A stretch of DNA of 64,000 bases, taken from positions 1 to 64,000 of the forward strand of contig SVFM01000012.1 of NCBI GenBank assembly GCA_015056865.1, given 5' to 3'. The notes beneath the pieces were generated by a model. That model was not told the DNA's origin. It saw only the letters and a program-made list of their open reading frames with translations, and did not search any database. This document shows positions 52,975 through 63,525 of this stretch, piece by piece; position 1 is the stretch's first letter, and each line of letters begins with the position of its first letter. The position numbers and the translations under genes were made by a program. Source of the stretch: Lachnospiraceae bacterium (lineage in GTDB: Bacteria > Bacillota > Clostridia > Lachnospirales > Lachnospiraceae).

Positions 52975-53469
52975 TTACTTTGTTTTTATACTCACGATAA
53001 CCCGCCAATTCTTCATCACCAGCAAAAATATTATATATCCGATCAAAATCCCTGTCATATTCAGGATAATGTCATCCACATCAAAAGCACCAAAGGAACT
53101 GACCAGCTGAAAAACTTCTATGCCAAGCACTGCAACCGCTCCCAGACCTACGCATACAAATAAATTTCCAGCCCACCTGCATATCCTGGGTAACAGATAG
53201 CCCATGGGAAGAAACGCTATCACATTCCCCACCAGATTTTCAAAACTTCCAAGTCCTCTGTTCCAGTAACGCACGTACATATCTATCGTGCGAAAGGGCT
53301 GAAGGTTGGCATGCTCTATTCCTTGTTTTATTACCTCCGGGGACCATGAATTTATGATCCACTTCATCTCCAAAAGGGACATCTTAAAAACGATCACCTT
53401 CAGCAGCAGTATCAGATACACTGCAAAGAGAATCCATAGCTGCCCCTTCGACAACCGTCTATTCTTCAT
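52975..53469 (-). CDS. VanZ-family membrane protein
   Basis: The 164-residue protein has four or five membrane segments and the VanZ pattern: NLQPFRTIDMYVRYW, NLVGNVIAFLPMGYLLPRI, LGIEVFQLVSSFGAFDVDDIILNMTG. VanZ proteins were first seen in teicoplanin resistance clusters, but most, like this one, are stand-alone and of unknown function. It lies 7 nt downstream of truA and is probably in that operon. Confidence 0.88.
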   Translation of the reverse strand: MKNRRLSKGQLWILFAVYLILLLKVIVFKMSLLEMKWIINSWSPEVIKQGIEHANLQPFRTIDMYVRYWNRGLGSFENLVGNVIAFLPMGYLLPRICRWAGNLFVCVGLGAVAVLGIEVFQLVSSFGAFDVDDIILNMTGILIGYIIFLLVMKNWRVIVSIKTK

Positions 53470-53476
53470 ACTATCC

Positions 53477-54214
53477 TCAATATCTCACTTCCACCAGCGT
53501 TAAGCCTTTTGCGGGAACCAACTCACCGGCTGCCGCCCTGCTGCCACTGTTTAATATCTCTATAATTTCTTCAGGCTTTCGCCGGCCAAGTCCTACTTCC
53601 AGCAATGTTCCGGTCAGGATTCTGACCATATGATACAAAAATCCATCCCCGGAAAAGGTCAGCAGGATCATATCGTTCTGCCTCTCTATGGAGATCTCCT
53701 CCACCGTTCTGACCGTGGACTTTTTACCCTTTTTCGCTGAAGTAAAAGCGGCAAAATCATGTTTTCCCACCAAAAAACCTGCCCCTTGGCGCATGGCTTC
53801 CACATCCAGCTTCTCCACAACAGTGTGGGCATACCTGCGCTGGAACACCTGAGGTACGGGACTGTTGATGATCCGGTAACAATAAGTCTTCCCCCGGGCA
53901 TTTAACCTGCTGTGAAAACGCTCCGAAACCTCCTTTACCGAGAGCACTCCGATATCCTCCGGCAAATATTGGTTCATGTACTCCATAATTTCCTGAGGAG
54001 TCTTTTCTGTACACATGTGAGCATTGGCTACCTGACCCAAAGCATGTACCCCTGCATCCGTCCTGCCGCTGCCCTGTACCTCCACCTTATGGCCGCACAT
54101 CCTGCTAAGCAACATTTCCAGTTTCCCCTGAATGGTGTTCTCTGAGGATTCCTGACGCTGCCACCCCTGGTATCTGGTACCTTCATACTGTAAAAGGAAT
54201 CTATAATTTTTCAT
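53477..54214 (-). CDS. truA: tRNA pseudouridine synthase A
   Basis: This 245-residue TruA converts uridines 38-40 of tRNA anticodon stems to pseudouridine. It begins KNYRFLLQYEGTRYQGWQRQ and has the catalytic Asp in GSGRTDAGVHALGQVA, RLNARGKTYCYRI and FLYHMVRILTGTLLEVG. ATG 54214 is the family start, and the gene overlaps the upstream AI-2E transporter gene by 14 nt. Confidence 0.96.
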   Translation of the reverse strand: MKNYRFLLQYEGTRYQGWQRQESSENTIQGKLEMLLSRMCGHKVEVQGSGRTDAGVHALGQVANAHMCTEKTPQEIMEYMNQYLPEDIGVLSVKEVSERFHSRLNARGKTYCYRIINSPVPQVFQRRYAHTVVEKLDVEAMRQGAGFLVGKHDFAAFTSAKKGKKSTVRTVEEISIERQNDMILLTFSGDGFLYHMVRILTGTLLEVGLGRRKPEEIIEILNSGSRAAAGELVPAKGLTLVEVRY

Positions 54215-55412
54215 TTTCCTCTTTCCGTTTCTGGGCTTCCTGTTCACATTCCTGTTTATAAAGGTGAACTTCCTCCATATCCTGCTCCCTGATCCTGCGG
54301 AAACGATTCAATCCCGCCGATAAGATCTGAAAGCTCTTTTTGATGGTATCAAATGCACCCTCCTGATACATGGTTACTACAATAATGCCGATGGGCACGG
54401 CCAGTATCATGCCGAACACACCACCTATCTTGTATCCTATGTACAAAAGCACCAACGTAGGAAGGGGCGGCATACCCATGGAATCTCCCATAATTTTGGG
54501 CTGAATGATCTGACGCACCAACTGCCCCACGCCCCAGATGATCAAAAGCCCAATGGTCATCTTATAATCTGCACTCAAGAATTTGATGATTGCCCAAGGC
54601 ACCATCACCGTGCCTGTTCCAAAAAAAGGAAAGAAATCCAAAAAGGCAATACCCAGTGCCACCAACAGCACGTAATCCACCTGCAGGATCAAAAGGCCAA
54701 TCACCAAAAGCAGATAGATCCATATCTCAATCTTAAGCTGTGCCTTAAAATATCCACCCACTGCCTTCAATATGCTGCGCTTAACCAAGCTTAAACGAAA
54801 CTGCACGGATTCCGGCACCAGCTTCCGGATGCCCTTACTCCAGATACCTCTCTCCGCCACAAAGAAGTAGGAGGAAAGCAGACACATAATGATACCGATA
54901 ATGATGGTTGGCAACTGCAGGGCAAAATTCCCCACCGCCTCCAAGGTAGGACTGCTAAGGCGCTCCAACAAATCCACCACGATATCATAGGCACTGGCAC
55001 CAATGTTGGCCAGAGTGTCTTGTACATTCTTCGGTAATTTCTCATAGATCCCAGACATATTTTGGGAAATGTCATTAAAGTCTTTCTGTAAAGATCCCCA
55101 CATTTCCGGCAGGTCTCCTACAAAGCCAACGATCTCTTCCACCAGCTTGGCACCGATCAAATAAAGACACAGCACCACCACACCAATGACAACGATCACC
55201 ACAAAAGCACTGCCCGCTTTTCTCTTGATCTTCAACTTTTCCTCAAAGAACCTAACCGGCGGCCAGGCAATGCAGGCAATGATCCATCCAATGATAAAAG
55301 GTGTAAAATAGGGGATCAGCCGCGGTACCAGAAAAATGATCAACAGTACCACGATCAAAGTGACTAAAATATTCAATATGGCCTTCACATATTTCTTGGT
55401 GGATTCTCTCAT
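54201..55412 (-). CDS. AI-2E family transporter (YtvI-like)
   Basis: The 403-residue protein has about eight membrane helices and the family's FLDFFPFFGTGTVMVPWAI and IQPKIMGDSMGMPPLPTLVLLYIGYK motifs. YtvI-type members in spore formers are linked to sporulation, while TqsA-type members export AI-2; the sequence does not decide between them. The C-terminal 40 residues are a charged tail (EEVHLYKQECEQEAQKRK). It lies 5 nt from engB and overlaps truA. Confidence 0.85.
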   Translation of the reverse strand: MRESTKKYVKAILNILVTLIVVLLIIFLVPRLIPYFTPFIIGWIIACIAWPPVRFFEEKLKIKRKAGSAFVVIVVIGVVVLCLYLIGAKLVEEIVGFVGDLPEMWGSLQKDFNDISQNMSGIYEKLPKNVQDTLANIGASAYDIVVDLLERLSSPTLEAVGNFALQLPTIIIGIIMCLLSSYFFVAERGIWSKGIRKLVPESVQFRLSLVKRSILKAVGGYFKAQLKIEIWIYLLLVIGLLILQVDYVLLVALGIAFLDFFPFFGTGTVMVPWAIIKFLSADYKMTIGLLIIWGVGQLVRQIIQPKIMGDSMGMPPLPTLVLLYIGYKIGGVFGMILAVPIGIIVVTMYQEGAFDTIKKSFQILSAGLNRFRRIREQDMEEVHLYKQECEQEAQKRKEENEKL

Positions 55413-55416
55413 ATTC

Positions 55417-56031
55417 TCACCCCTCTTCTTGCCCTAAGGCGTTACCGTCCTCCAAAAAGGTATCCAGTATCCGGTATATTTCTTCTCTCCCCTGCTTTGT
55501 CTCAGAGGAAAAAGGTATCACAACAGTATCTTTCTTCGCTTTCAAGGTTTCCTTTATCAACTTTATCTGTTTCTGTACCTGACTTCGATTGATTTTGTCC
55601 AGCTTGGTTGCAATGATAATGGGATCATATCCCTGCTGCAGGATCCAGTCATACATGATCCTGTCATTCCCGGAGGGCTCGTGACGGATATCGATCAACA
55701 AAAATACCGCCCGAAGCTGTTTGGCTTTGTGCAGATAATTCTCGATCATCTTCCCCCACTTTGCCTTGGTCTCCTCGCTGGTCTTTGCATATCCGTACCC
55801 GGGCAAATCCACAAAATAGATCTCATCATTCACATGATAAAAGTTTATGGTCTGGGTCTTACCCGGCTGTGCACTGGTGCGGGCCAATGCCTTACGATTC
55901 ATCAGCGCATTGATCAGGGAAGACTTACCCACATTGCTCTTGCCTGCAAAAGCCACCTCCGGATGCTGATTCTCCGGCAGTCTGCTGGTAATCCCGCAGA
56001 CCGTCTCCAGACACACATTTTTGATAACCAT
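55417..56031 (-). CDS. engB: Ribosome biogenesis GTP-binding protein EngB/YsxC
   Basis: The 204-residue GTPase is needed for 50S subunit assembly. It shows the P-loop [19 protein letters not shown], switch region [14 protein letters not shown]3 in [11 protein letters not shown] and G4 ATKLDKI. It follows lon by 6 nt, the standard lon-engB order in Firmicutes. Confidence 0.96.
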   Translation of the reverse strand: MVIKNVCLETVCGITSRLPENQHPEVAFAGKSNVGKSSLINALMNRKALARTSAQPGKTQTINFYHVNDEIYFVDLPGYGYAKTSEETKAKWGKMIENYLHKAKQLRAVFLLIDIRHEPSGNDRIMYDWILQQGYDPIIIATKLDKINRSQVQKQIKLIKETLKAKKDTVVIPFSSETKQGREEIYRILDTFLEDGNALGQEEG

Positions 56032-56037
56032 TGCACC

Positions 56038-58368
56038 CTACTCCTTTCTCAGAGCATGCTCCAATACTTCTGTCATAGTCTCCACAAACAGGATCTCCAG
56101 ACCGGACTTGATCTCCCGGGAGATTTCTTCCACGTCTTTACGATTTTCTGCAGGCACGAGCACCGTGCTGATACCCGCCTTCTTGGCAGCAAGGATCTTC
56201 TCCTTTAAGCCACCGATGGGAAGCACTCTGCCACGCAGGGTGATCTCTCCGGTCATGGCTACCCTGGCATAGACCGGTATCCCGGTGATGGCAGAAAGGA
56301 TTGCCGTGGCCATGGTAATACCTGCGGAAGGTCCGTCCTTGGGCACTGCCCCCTCCGGAATGTGGATGTGAAAATCATTTTTCTTAAAGACACTTTCTGC
56401 AATATTGTACTGCTTGCTAATGGAGCGCACATAGCTGATACCGGTAAGTGCAGACTCCTTCATCACATCCCCCATCTGACCCGTCAGTTCGATCTCTCCT
56501 TTGCCGGGCATCATATTCACTTCAATCTGAAGCGTATCGCCGCCCACACTGGTCCAAGCCAACCCTCTGACAATACCGATCTCATCCGTATCGTTGATCT
56601 TGTCGGGCATGTATTTCACCTTGCCCAGGTATTTTTCCAGATTCTTCTGGTTAATCCTTACCTTATTGACTTTTCTGGTCAACATCTCTTTTGCAGCTTT
56701 TCTGCAGATTTCACCAATCTTACGCTCCAATTCTCTGACGCCTGACTCCCTGGTATAACCATCGATCATGATCCGAAGGGCACTGTCATTGATACTAAGC
56801 TTACCGCCGTCCATGCCGTTCTTTTTATATTGTTTCTGAAGCAAATGCTCTTTGGCAATATGAAACTTTTCATTGGCCGTATAGCTGTTCACTTCAATCA
56901 GTTCCATACGATCCAAAAGGGGCTTGGGGATGGTGGTGGTAGTATTGGCGGTTGCGATAAACAACACTTCTGACAAATCCAAGGGAATCTCCACATAGTG
57001 ATCCCGGAACTTGCAGTTCTGTTCACTGTCCAGCACCTCCAAAAGAGCCGCCGAGGTATCGCCCTTGTAATCACTGCTCACCTTATCTATCTCATCCAAA
57101 AGCATGAGGGGATTTTTCACTCCGGCTTGTCTAAGCCCCCCGGCAATCCGCCCGGGCATAGCCCCCACATAGGTTCTACGATGTCCTCTGATCTCGGCCT
57201 CATCCCTGACGCCTCCCAAGCTGATGCGCACATACTTTTTCCCAAGCGCCTCCGCCACACTCCTTGCAATGGAAGTCTTGCCGGTTCCGGGTGGTCCAAC
57301 CAGACAAAGGATCGGACTATCCCCGCCCTTGGTCAGGCTGCGCACTGCCAAAAATTCCAGTATTCGTTCCTTTACCTGCTCCAATCCATAATGCTGCTCC
57401 TCCAGGATCTGCTGTGCACGGGCAAGATTGGTATTATCCTTAGACACCTTATCCCAGGGCAGTTCCAACAGCGTTTCAATATACATCCGCTCTACTGCAC
57501 TTTCAGAACTGCTGGGCATGAGGTTTTTAAATCTGCCAATCTCCTTTCGCAGCTTCTCCTTAACTTCCTTGCCGGCCTTCAGCTTCTCCACCGCTTCCTC
57601 AAACTGCTCCGCATCGGATAAGCCGCTGTTTTCACCCAGTTCCTCCCGTATGAAGGCCATCTGTTCCCGCAGCATATACTCTCTTTGATTTTTATTGATC
57701 CGGGTTTTTACCTTCTCGCTCAGTTCTTCTTTGACCTTGGCTATCTCTACTTCATTATATAAAATTCCGGCCAAAATATCATACCTCTCCTGCAAGGTCT
57801 CCGCCTCCAGGATCTGCTGTTTGGTATCAATAGCCAGAGGCATGCTGACTGTGATCTGGTCGATCAGATATTCCAAACCCTGCACACGCTGAAGTCTCCC
57901 TGCTAAGGCCTTGCCATGCTTGGGGTTCAGCTGCACATACTCCGTAAAGATATCCTTCAGTTCTCTGATCATAGCCTCTCTTTCGGTTTCTGTCACTTCT
58001 TCCTCACACTTTGGCAGTTCTGCCACATGAGCAAAGAGATAATCCGAAGGCTGCTCATCCAGAGAAAGCAGTTTGCCTCTGCATTTCCCCACGGCTACAA
58101 TCTTTAAAACACCCCCGGGCATCTTACTGACCTGTTTCACTACAGTAATGGTGCCCACTTTATACAAATCGTCCAGGCCGGGATCTTCCACCTTGAAATC
58201 TTTCTGCGTTACCGCAAAAAGGTGCTGGTCTCCCTGCATGGCCGCCTCCACGGCTAATATGGATTTCTGACAACTTAGGTCAAACTGTATGATCATGTCC
58301 GGCATGATCGTCAATCCCTTAAGCGCTACTGCCGGCATTGCCATAATCGTCTGCTGTATATTTTCCAT
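56038..58368 (-). CDS. lon: ATP-dependent protease Lon
   Basis: The 776-residue LonA protease has an N-terminal substrate-binding domain, AAA+ domain with Walker [18 protein letters not shown] and arginine-rich [25 protein letters not shown], and a C-terminal Ser-Lys protease domain with [14 protein letters not shown] (catalytic Ser) and the Lys in [15 protein letters not shown]. It degrades misfolded and regulatory proteins. ATG 58368 is preceded by GGGGAACAGG; the frame is open to 58413. Confidence 0.97.
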   Translation of the reverse strand: MENIQQTIMAMPAVALKGLTIMPDMIIQFDLSCQKSILAVEAAMQGDQHLFAVTQKDFKVEDPGLDDLYKVGTITVVKQVSKMPGGVLKIVAVGKCRGKLLSLDEQPSDYLFAHVAELPKCEEEVTETEREAMIRELKDIFTEYVQLNPKHGKALAGRLQRVQGLEYLIDQITVSMPLAIDTKQQILEAETLQERYDILAGILYNEVEIAKVKEELSEKVKTRINKNQREYMLREQMAFIREELGENSGLSDAEQFEEAVEKLKAGKEVKEKLRKEIGRFKNLMPSSSESAVERMYIETLLELPWDKVSKDNTNLARAQQILEEQHYGLEQVKERILEFLAVRSLTKGGDSPILCLVGPPGTGKTSIARSVAEALGKKYVRISLGGVRDEAEIRGHRRTYVGAMPGRIAGGLRQAGVKNPLMLLDEIDKVSSDYKGDTSAALLEVLDSEQNCKFRDHYVEIPLDLSEVLFIATANTTTTIPKPLLDRMELIEVNSYTANEKFHIAKEHLLQKQYKKNGMDGGKLSINDSALRIMIDGYTRESGVRELERKIGEICRKAAKEMLTRKVNKVRINQKNLEKYLGKVKYMPDKINDTDEIGIVRGLAWTSVGGDTLQIEVNMMPGKGEIELTGQMGDVMKESALTGISYVRSISKQYNIAESVFKKNDFHIHIPEGAVPKDGPSAGITMATAILSAITGIPVYARVAMTGEITLRGRVLPIGGLKEKILAAKKAGISTVLVPAENRKDVEEISREIKSGLEILFVETMTEVLEHALRKE

Positions 58369-58406
58369 CCTGTTCCCCTCTGTCCTCATGGTTTCTTTTC
58401 TGCAAC

Positions 58407-58443
58407 AAAACACCGCTCTTATCTCTGGATAAGGGCGGCGTTT
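58407..58443 (-). terminator. Terminator between clpX and lon
   Basis: A 15-position stem (AACxCCGC...CTTATC with GATAAG...GCGGxGTT, one mismatch and one wobble) is followed by TTTTG on the minus strand. It ends the clpX transcript. Confidence 0.75.
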
Positions 58444-58449
58444 CTACAT

Positions 58450-59715
58450 TTATTTCACTTTTCCAAGCGCCGCATCACGATGCACTATAAAAGGCTCACT
58501 TTCACCCTTCACAGCTTCTCTGGTGATAATGACTTCCCCAATGGTCTCGTCCGAAGGAATTTCATACATCACATCCATCATCACATTTTCCATAATAGAA
58601 CGAAGACCTCTGGCGCCGGTCTTTCTCTCCAAAGCCTGTTCCGCTATGGCTTCCACCGCATCCGGATGCACGGTCAGTTTCACATGATCCATCTCAAACA
58701 GTCTCTGATACTGTTTCACAAGAGCACTCTTTGGCTCCTGAAGGATGCGTACCAAGGCGGCTTTATCCAGTCCCTCCAAAGATACATTGATAGGCACACG
58801 GCCCACAAACTCCGGAATAAGGCCAAACTTTACCAAGTCCTGAGGCGTTACCTCACCCAGGATCTCACCAATCTCCTTGGTGGATTTATCCACAATTTCC
58901 GCATTAAAACCAATGGCCTTCTTATCCAGTCTGGTCTCAATGATCTTCTCCAAACCATCAAATGCACCACCGCAGATAAAGAGGATATTGGAGGTATCTA
59001 CCTGGATCAGCTCCTGATGAGGATGCTTTCTTCCCCCCTGGGGCGGCACACTGGCAACCGTTCCCTCCACAATCTTTAAAAGCGCCTGCTGTACACCCTC
59101 TCCGGATACGTCACGGGTGATAGACACATTTTCGCTTTTCTTGGTAATCTTATCAATCTCATCGATATAGATGATGCCGTATTGAGCTCGCTCCACATCA
59201 TAGTCCGCCGCCTGCACCAGCTTCAGCAGGATGTTCTCCACATCCTCGCCCACATAACCGGCCTCCGTCAGCGTGGTGGCATCTGCAATGGCAAAAGGCA
59301 CATTGATGATCTTTGCCAGGGTCTGAGCCAGATAAGTCTTTCCGCATCCTGTGGGACCGATCATCAGAATATTACTCTTTTGCAGCTCCACATCCCCCGG
59401 CTTCTTTTCAGCCGTAACCCTCTTATAATGATTGTATACCGCTACGGCCAATACCTTCTTGGCAGCCTCCTGCCCGATCACATAGTCATCCAAAAACCGC
59501 TTGATTTCCACCGGTTTTAAGAGATTGATCTCCGGCTTTTCAGGCCCGGTCTCTCCATCCAGTTCAAATTCTTCTTCCAGAATATCTCCGCAAATCTCAA
59601 TACACTCATCACAAATGTATACCCCTGCAGGACCTGCGATCAACTTTCTGACCTGATCCTGGGTTTTGTTGCAGAAAGAACATCTCACATCATTTCCGGA
59701 ATTTTTACCTGCCAT
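58450..59715 (-). CDS. clpX: ClpXP ATPase subunit ClpX
   Basis: The 421-residue ClpX unfoldase has an N-terminal zinc-binding domain ([17 protein letters not shown] and ICDECIEIC), Walker [18 protein letters not shown], Walker [11 protein letters not shown] and the RALVR-type pore region. It recognises, unfolds and delivers substrates to ClpP, encoded just upstream. 29 nt separate clpP and clpX, so they form one operon. Confidence 0.97.
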   Translation of the reverse strand: MAGKNSGNDVRCSFCNKTQDQVRKLIAGPAGVYICDECIEICGDILEEEFELDGETGPEKPEINLLKPVEIKRFLDDYVIGQEAAKKVLAVAVYNHYKRVTAEKKPGDVELQKSNILMIGPTGCGKTYLAQTLAKIINVPFAIADATTLTEAGYVGEDVENILLKLVQAADYDVERAQYGIIYIDEIDKITKKSENVSITRDVSGEGVQQALLKIVEGTVASVPPQGGRKHPHQELIQVDTSNILFICGGAFDGLEKIIETRLDKKAIGFNAEIVDKSTKEIGEILGEVTPQDLVKFGLIPEFVGRVPINVSLEGLDKAALVRILQEPKSALVKQYQRLFEMDHVKLTVHPDAVEAIAEQALERKTGARGLRSIMENVMMDVMYEIPSDETIGEVIITREAVKGESEPFIVHRDAALGKVK

Positions 59716-59744
59716 TTTATAATGTTCCTTTCCAGCTTTCCCTC

Positions 59745-60344
59745 TTATTTTTCCTTGGATGTAGGACGGGATGTCACTACCTTATCGATCAATCCGTATT
59801 CCAGCGCTTCCTGCGCACTCTTCCAATTGTCACGCTCCGTATCTGCAGCGATCACCTCGTAGTCCTTGCCGGTATTTTCTGCCAACATCCTGTTCAGCTT
59901 CTCCCTGGTGTGCAGGATATGCTTGGCTGCGATCTCGATCTCGGTAGCCTGCCCCTGTGCACCGCCGAGGGGCTGATGGATCATGATCTCCGCATTGGGA
60001 AGGGCCATGCGCTTGCCCTTGGCACCGCCGGCCAGAAGAAAGGCTCCCATGCTGGCTGCCATACCGATGCAAATGGTGGACACGTCACATTTGATAAACT
60101 GCATGGTATCGTAGATCGCCATGCCTGCGGTCACAGAACCGCCCGGGCTGTTGATATAGAGATTGATATCCTTCTCCGGATCCTCAGCCTCCAGATATAA
60201 AAGCTGTGCAACCACCAGGCTGGCGGTCACCTCATTTACCTCTTCTCCCAGAAAAATAATTCTATCTTTTAACAATCTGGAATAAATATCATAACTTCTT
60301 TCTCCTCTGCTGGTCTGCTCGAGGACATAAGGCACTAAACTCAT
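59745..60344 (-). CDS. clpP: ClpP protease subunit
   Basis: The 199-residue serine protease has the catalytic Ser in [14 protein letters not shown], His in [14 protein letters not shown] and Asp in [12 protein letters not shown] (ERD-x-ALxxGLID pattern). It starts [19 protein letters not shown], as in mature ClpP. It forms tetradecamers that degrade proteins fed by ClpX. Located between tig and clpX. Confidence 0.97.
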   Translation of the reverse strand: MSLVPYVLEQTSRGERSYDIYSRLLKDRIIFLGEEVNEVTASLVVAQLLYLEAEDPEKDINLYINSPGGSVTAGMAIYDTMQFIKCDVSTICIGMAASMGAFLLAGGAKGKRMALPNAEIMIHQPLGGAQGQATEIEIAAKHILHTREKLNRMLAENTGKDYEVIAADTERDNWKSAQEALEYGLIDKVVTSRPTSKEK

Positions 60345-60417
60345 TACAATCCCTCCATCTTACCTATTTCTGCCATCTACTAACATCATATCGTACTGTC
60401 AGTTCTTTTGCAATCTT

Positions 60418-60455
60418 AAAACAGAGGATTTCATAAAATCTTAATCCTCTGTTTT
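60418..60455 (-). terminator. Terminator of tig
   Basis: AAAACAGAGGATT (60418-60430) pairs perfectly with AATCCTCTGTTTT (60443-60455), immediately after the tig stop; the T residues of the stem end form the tail. Confidence 0.75.
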
Positions 60456-60463
60456 AGTGTTCC

Positions 60464-61783
60464 TTATTCTTTATCTTTTGCTTTGGCAGTCTTTTTCGCT
60501 GCTTCCTTGGCGTTTGCTACTACAAACTCCACTGCCTTGGTCACTGCCAGATCCTGCATGATCTGCTTCTTGCCGTTCTCGCCCAGAGTCTCTCTCACCT
60601 TATCTTCTTCCATCTGGTACATCTCGGCCATCTTCTTCACTTCTGCATCGAAGTCTTCCTCGGTAGCTTCAATATTCTCAGCCTTTACAACCGCTTCCAG
60701 AACCAATCTGGACTGAATACGGGACAGAGCCTGAGGTTTTACCTGATCCATCATCTTCGCTGCATCAAGACCGGTAAACTGGAAGTACTGATCCAGAGAC
60801 ATACCCTGCATCTGCAGTCTCTGTGCAAAATCATCTATCATCTGTCTCTGCTGTGTCTCAACCATCGCATCCGGAATGTCCATCTGGGCATCAGCGATGA
60901 TGGCTTCGATCACTGCATCTTCCTTCACTCTCTTAGCCTGCTCTTCCTTCTGCTGAGCCAGACCTTTCTTCACATCCTCTCTGTACTCAGCCAGAGTATC
61001 GAAAGCGGAAACCTCACTTGCAAACTCATCATCCAGCTCAGGCAGTTCCTTTGCCTTGATCTCCTTCACCAGGCACTTAAACACGGCTTCCTTGCCGGCC
61101 AGATCTGCTGCATGATACTCCTCAGGGAAGGTAACCTTCACCTCGGTCTCCTTGCCGATCTCTGCACCTACCAGCTGCTCTTCAAAGCCGGGGATAAAGG
61201 AACCGGAACCGATGGTCAAAGGATAATCTGTACCCTTGCCGCCCTCGAAGGCAACCTCATCCACAAAGCCTTCATAATCCAATGTCACAATATCGCCATC
61301 CAGAACAGCTCTGTCTTCCACAGTAATGGTTCTTGCACTGTTCTCCCGCTCCTTCTGGATCTGAGCGTCTACTTCCTCGTCTGTCACTTCTACGTCCTGC
61401 TTATCAACCTTCACACCCTTGTACTTGCCAAGTGTCACTTCCGGTTTCAATGCAACCTCTGCGGTAAAGATGAAAGGCTTACCTGCCTCGATCTGTGTCA
61501 CGTCAATCTTAGGGCTGGAAACGATCTCCTCCTCACACTCTGCCAGGGCTTTCTCATAAGCGGTGGGGATCAGTTCATTGGCTGCATCTTCATAAAAGAT
61601 TGCGGCGCCGTACATCTTCTCGATCATCTTGCGTGGAACTTTGCCCTTGCGGAATCCGGGAACGTTGATTTTATTTTTATTTTTCTGGTAAGCTTTCTCG
61701 ATCGCTTGCTCCAATTCCTCGGCAGAAACCTCGATTGTCAGTTTCGCCATATTTTTTTCCAGTTTTTCAATCTGCAGACTCAT
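60464..61783 (-). CDS. tig: Trigger factor
   Basis: The 439-residue ribosome-bound chaperone has the ribosome-binding signature in NVPGFRKGKVPRKMIEKMYG, a central FKBP-type peptidyl-prolyl isomerase domain (VTLDYEGFVDEVAFEGGKG) and a helical C-terminal domain ending in a Lys-rich tail. It meets nascent chains at the exit tunnel. The frame is open to 61807, but MSLQIEKLEKN (61783) is the likely start, preceded by AAAGGAGG. Sits upstream of clpP as in most bacteria. Confidence 0.95.
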   Translation of the reverse strand: MSLQIEKLEKNMAKLTIEVSAEELEQAIEKAYQKNKNKINVPGFRKGKVPRKMIEKMYGAAIFYEDAANELIPTAYEKALAECEEEIVSSPKIDVTQIEAGKPFIFTAEVALKPEVTLGKYKGVKVDKQDVEVTDEEVDAQIQKERENSARTITVEDRAVLDGDIVTLDYEGFVDEVAFEGGKGTDYPLTIGSGSFIPGFEEQLVGAEIGKETEVKVTFPEEYHAADLAGKEAVFKCLVKEIKAKELPELDDEFASEVSAFDTLAEYREDVKKGLAQQKEEQAKRVKEDAVIEAIIADAQMDIPDAMVETQQRQMIDDFAQRLQMQGMSLDQYFQFTGLDAAKMMDQVKPQALSRIQSRLVLEAVVKAENIEATEEDFDAEVKKMAEMYQMEEDKVRETLGENGKKQIMQDLAVTKAVEFVVANAKEAAKKTAKAKDKE

Positions 61784-62078
61784 TTTTTGTACTTCCTCCT
61801 TTGACAACCTCTCGTGTCATATCTTCCTCATTACTTATTATCTATCCAAATTGCGGACAGGTCACAGTCATTTTACGATTATAACACAGTTTTTTTCGTT
61901 TGTCTACATTAGAAAAACTTACCATAATATTTTCTTTTTCATGGCTTATACTAAGAACAAGATAAGTGATAACAAACGCACTTGCAGCGAAGTATTTCGA
62001 GATAAGTGGTTTGATATCCGCTTATCTTGAAAATAGAGAAAGAACATGTAAAAAGAAAAGATACGGAGGTGAATATCA

Positions 62079-62276
62079 ATGGCAAGCAGATCTAACAGAG
62101 TTGAAGTACCCGAAGCAAAAGCAGCAATGGATCGTTTCAAAACTGAGGTTGCATCTGAACTGGGTGTAAACCTGAAAGAGGGTTACAACGGTGACCTGAC
62201 TTCCAAAGAAGCTGGATCTATCGGCGGCGAAATGGTACGCAGAATGATCAAGAAGCAGGAAGAATCCATGAAATAA
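62079..62276 (+). CDS. Alpha/beta-type small acid-soluble spore protein
   Basis: The 65-residue SASP has the family pattern VPEAKAAMDRFKTEVASELGV, where GPR protease would cut during germination, and YNGDLTSKEAGSIGGEMVRRMI. SASPs coat and protect spore DNA. ACGGAGGTG precedes the ATG. Expression is expected in the forespore under sigma-G. This is the main evidence in the window that the organism forms spores. Confidence 0.95.
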   Translation: MASRSNRVEVPEAKAAMDRFKTEVASELGVNLKEGYNGDLTSKEAGSIGGEMVRRMIKKQEESMK

Positions 62277-62293
62277 AATGAGTTCCAAAAAGA

Positions 62294-62328
62294 CTGCCGC
62301 GCATGTGACCTGGCTCCATGCGCGGCAG
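62294..62328 (+). terminator. Terminator of the SASP gene
   Basis: CTGCCGCGCATG (62294-62305) pairs perfectly with CATGCGCGGCAG (62317-62328), 18 nt after the stop codon. The T-run is poor on the plus strand; on the minus strand TCTTTTTGG follows, so it may serve the convergent DJ-1 gene too. Confidence 0.75.
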
Positions 62329-62333
62329 TACTG

Positions 62334-62882
62334 TTATGCATAAATGATCGTGGCAGCCAACTCCTTTGCCTTGTCCCCCCCGCAAAAATATTCCACAATG
62401 GCCAAGCCAAAATCAACGGCACAACCCATTCCCCGGGAGGTGATCACGTGATCAGACACTTCCACAATTCTATCACTGACCCGTGCCCCCTCCAAATGGC
62501 TTTCAAACCCCGGATAAGCACAGGCGTCTCGCCCCTTTAAATATCCTCTGTGCCCCAAAATACTGGGGGCTGCACAAATCGCGGCAATTCCCTTCCCTTC
62601 CTGATAAAAACGATCTGTCTGCTCCATCAGTCCCTGATGGGCTTCCAGATTCTTCGTCCCCGGCATCCCTCCCGGCAGAACGATCATATCCAGCGCCTCA
62701 AAATCCACTTCCTCAAACAATTGATCCATGGCAACGCCAATACCGTGAGATCCCACCACCTGAAATTCTCCGGTCACAGACACCATATCCGTCTGGATCC
62801 CTGCCCTGCGGCACAGATCCACCACGGTCAGCGCCTCTATCTCTTCATATCCTGTAGCAAAAAAAACGGCAATCCTATTCAT
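62334..62882 (-). CDS. DJ-1/PfpI family protein
   Basis: This protein of about 182 residues has the DJ-1 fold: IAVFFATGYEEIEALTVVDL with the conserved Glu, VLPGGMPGTKNLEA and the nucleophile Cys in IAAICAAPSILGHRG, followed by SRGMGCAVDFGLAIVE. Bacterial members are involved in stress protection or glyoxal detoxification; the specific role is not known. ATG 62882 is selected by the family start (MNRIAVFF) and GGAGGG upstream; the frame is open to 63020. Confidence 0.9.
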   Translation of the reverse strand: MNRIAVFFATGYEEIEALTVVDLCRRAGIQTDMVSVTGEFQVVGSHGIGVAMDQLFEEVDFEALDMIVLPGGMPGTKNLEAHQGLMEQTDRFYQEGKGIAAICAAPSILGHRGYLKGRDACAYPGFESHLEGARVSDRIVEVSDHVITSRGMGCAVDFGLAIVEYFCGGDKAKELAATIIYA

Positions 62883-62991
62883 ACTTTCCCTCCACTTACA
62901 AAGTCTTTTTATTAGTATACCTTGTTTCTTTTGAAAAATAAAGTATAATGGATAGTATCTCTGAACATTCATCACAATTGGAGGAACCACC

Positions 62992-63483
62992 ATGGAAATA
63001 GAACGCAAATTTACCATCAAATATCTGCCGGAAGATCTGGAATCCTATCCCTTTCACCAAATTGAGCAGGCCTATTTAAATACGGCCCCTGTTGTCAGGA
63101 TCCGTAAGGAAGACGAAAACTATTATCTGACCTACAAGGGCAAAGGTCTGCTGGCACGGGAAGAATATAATCTGCCTTTGAACAAAGAATCTTATTATCA
63201 TTTGCGGGAAAAAGCAGATGGGATCATCATATCCAAAAGACGCTACCTTATCCCTTTAAAAAATCCCCGATTCATCCATACTGCCCCGGATGTGCCCCAG
63301 AACTATGCTCTGACCATCGAACTTGATATATTTGAAGGCCCTCTGGCTCCTCTTATTCTGGCAGAAGTGGAATTTGGCAGCAAAACGGCAGCAGAAAATT
63401 TTCTGCCGCCGGACTGGTTTGACCAGGATGTTACTTATGATCGGGCTTATCATAATGCGACTCTAAGCCGCATGGAAATTTAA
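62992..63483 (+). CDS. CYTH-domain protein
   Basis: The 163-residue protein opens with MEIERKFTIKYLPEDL, carrying the ExExK motif of CYTH triphosphate-tunnel enzymes, and continues VVRIRKEDENYYLTYKGKG and LTIELDIFEGPLAPLILAEVEF, whose alternating charged residues line the tunnel. Members hydrolyse inorganic triphosphate or nucleoside triphosphates. TGGAGG precedes the ATG. Confidence 0.9.
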   Translation: MEIERKFTIKYLPEDLESYPFHQIEQAYLNTAPVVRIRKEDENYYLTYKGKGLLAREEYNLPLNKESYYHLREKADGIIISKRRYLIPLKNPRFIHTAPDVPQNYALTIELDIFEGPLAPLILAEVEFGSKTAAENFLPPDWFDQDVTYDRAYHNATLSRMEI

Positions 63484-63525
63484 GTTCGCTGGGGTTGAAC
63501 TTAAAGGAAAAACTTCTCAAAACAA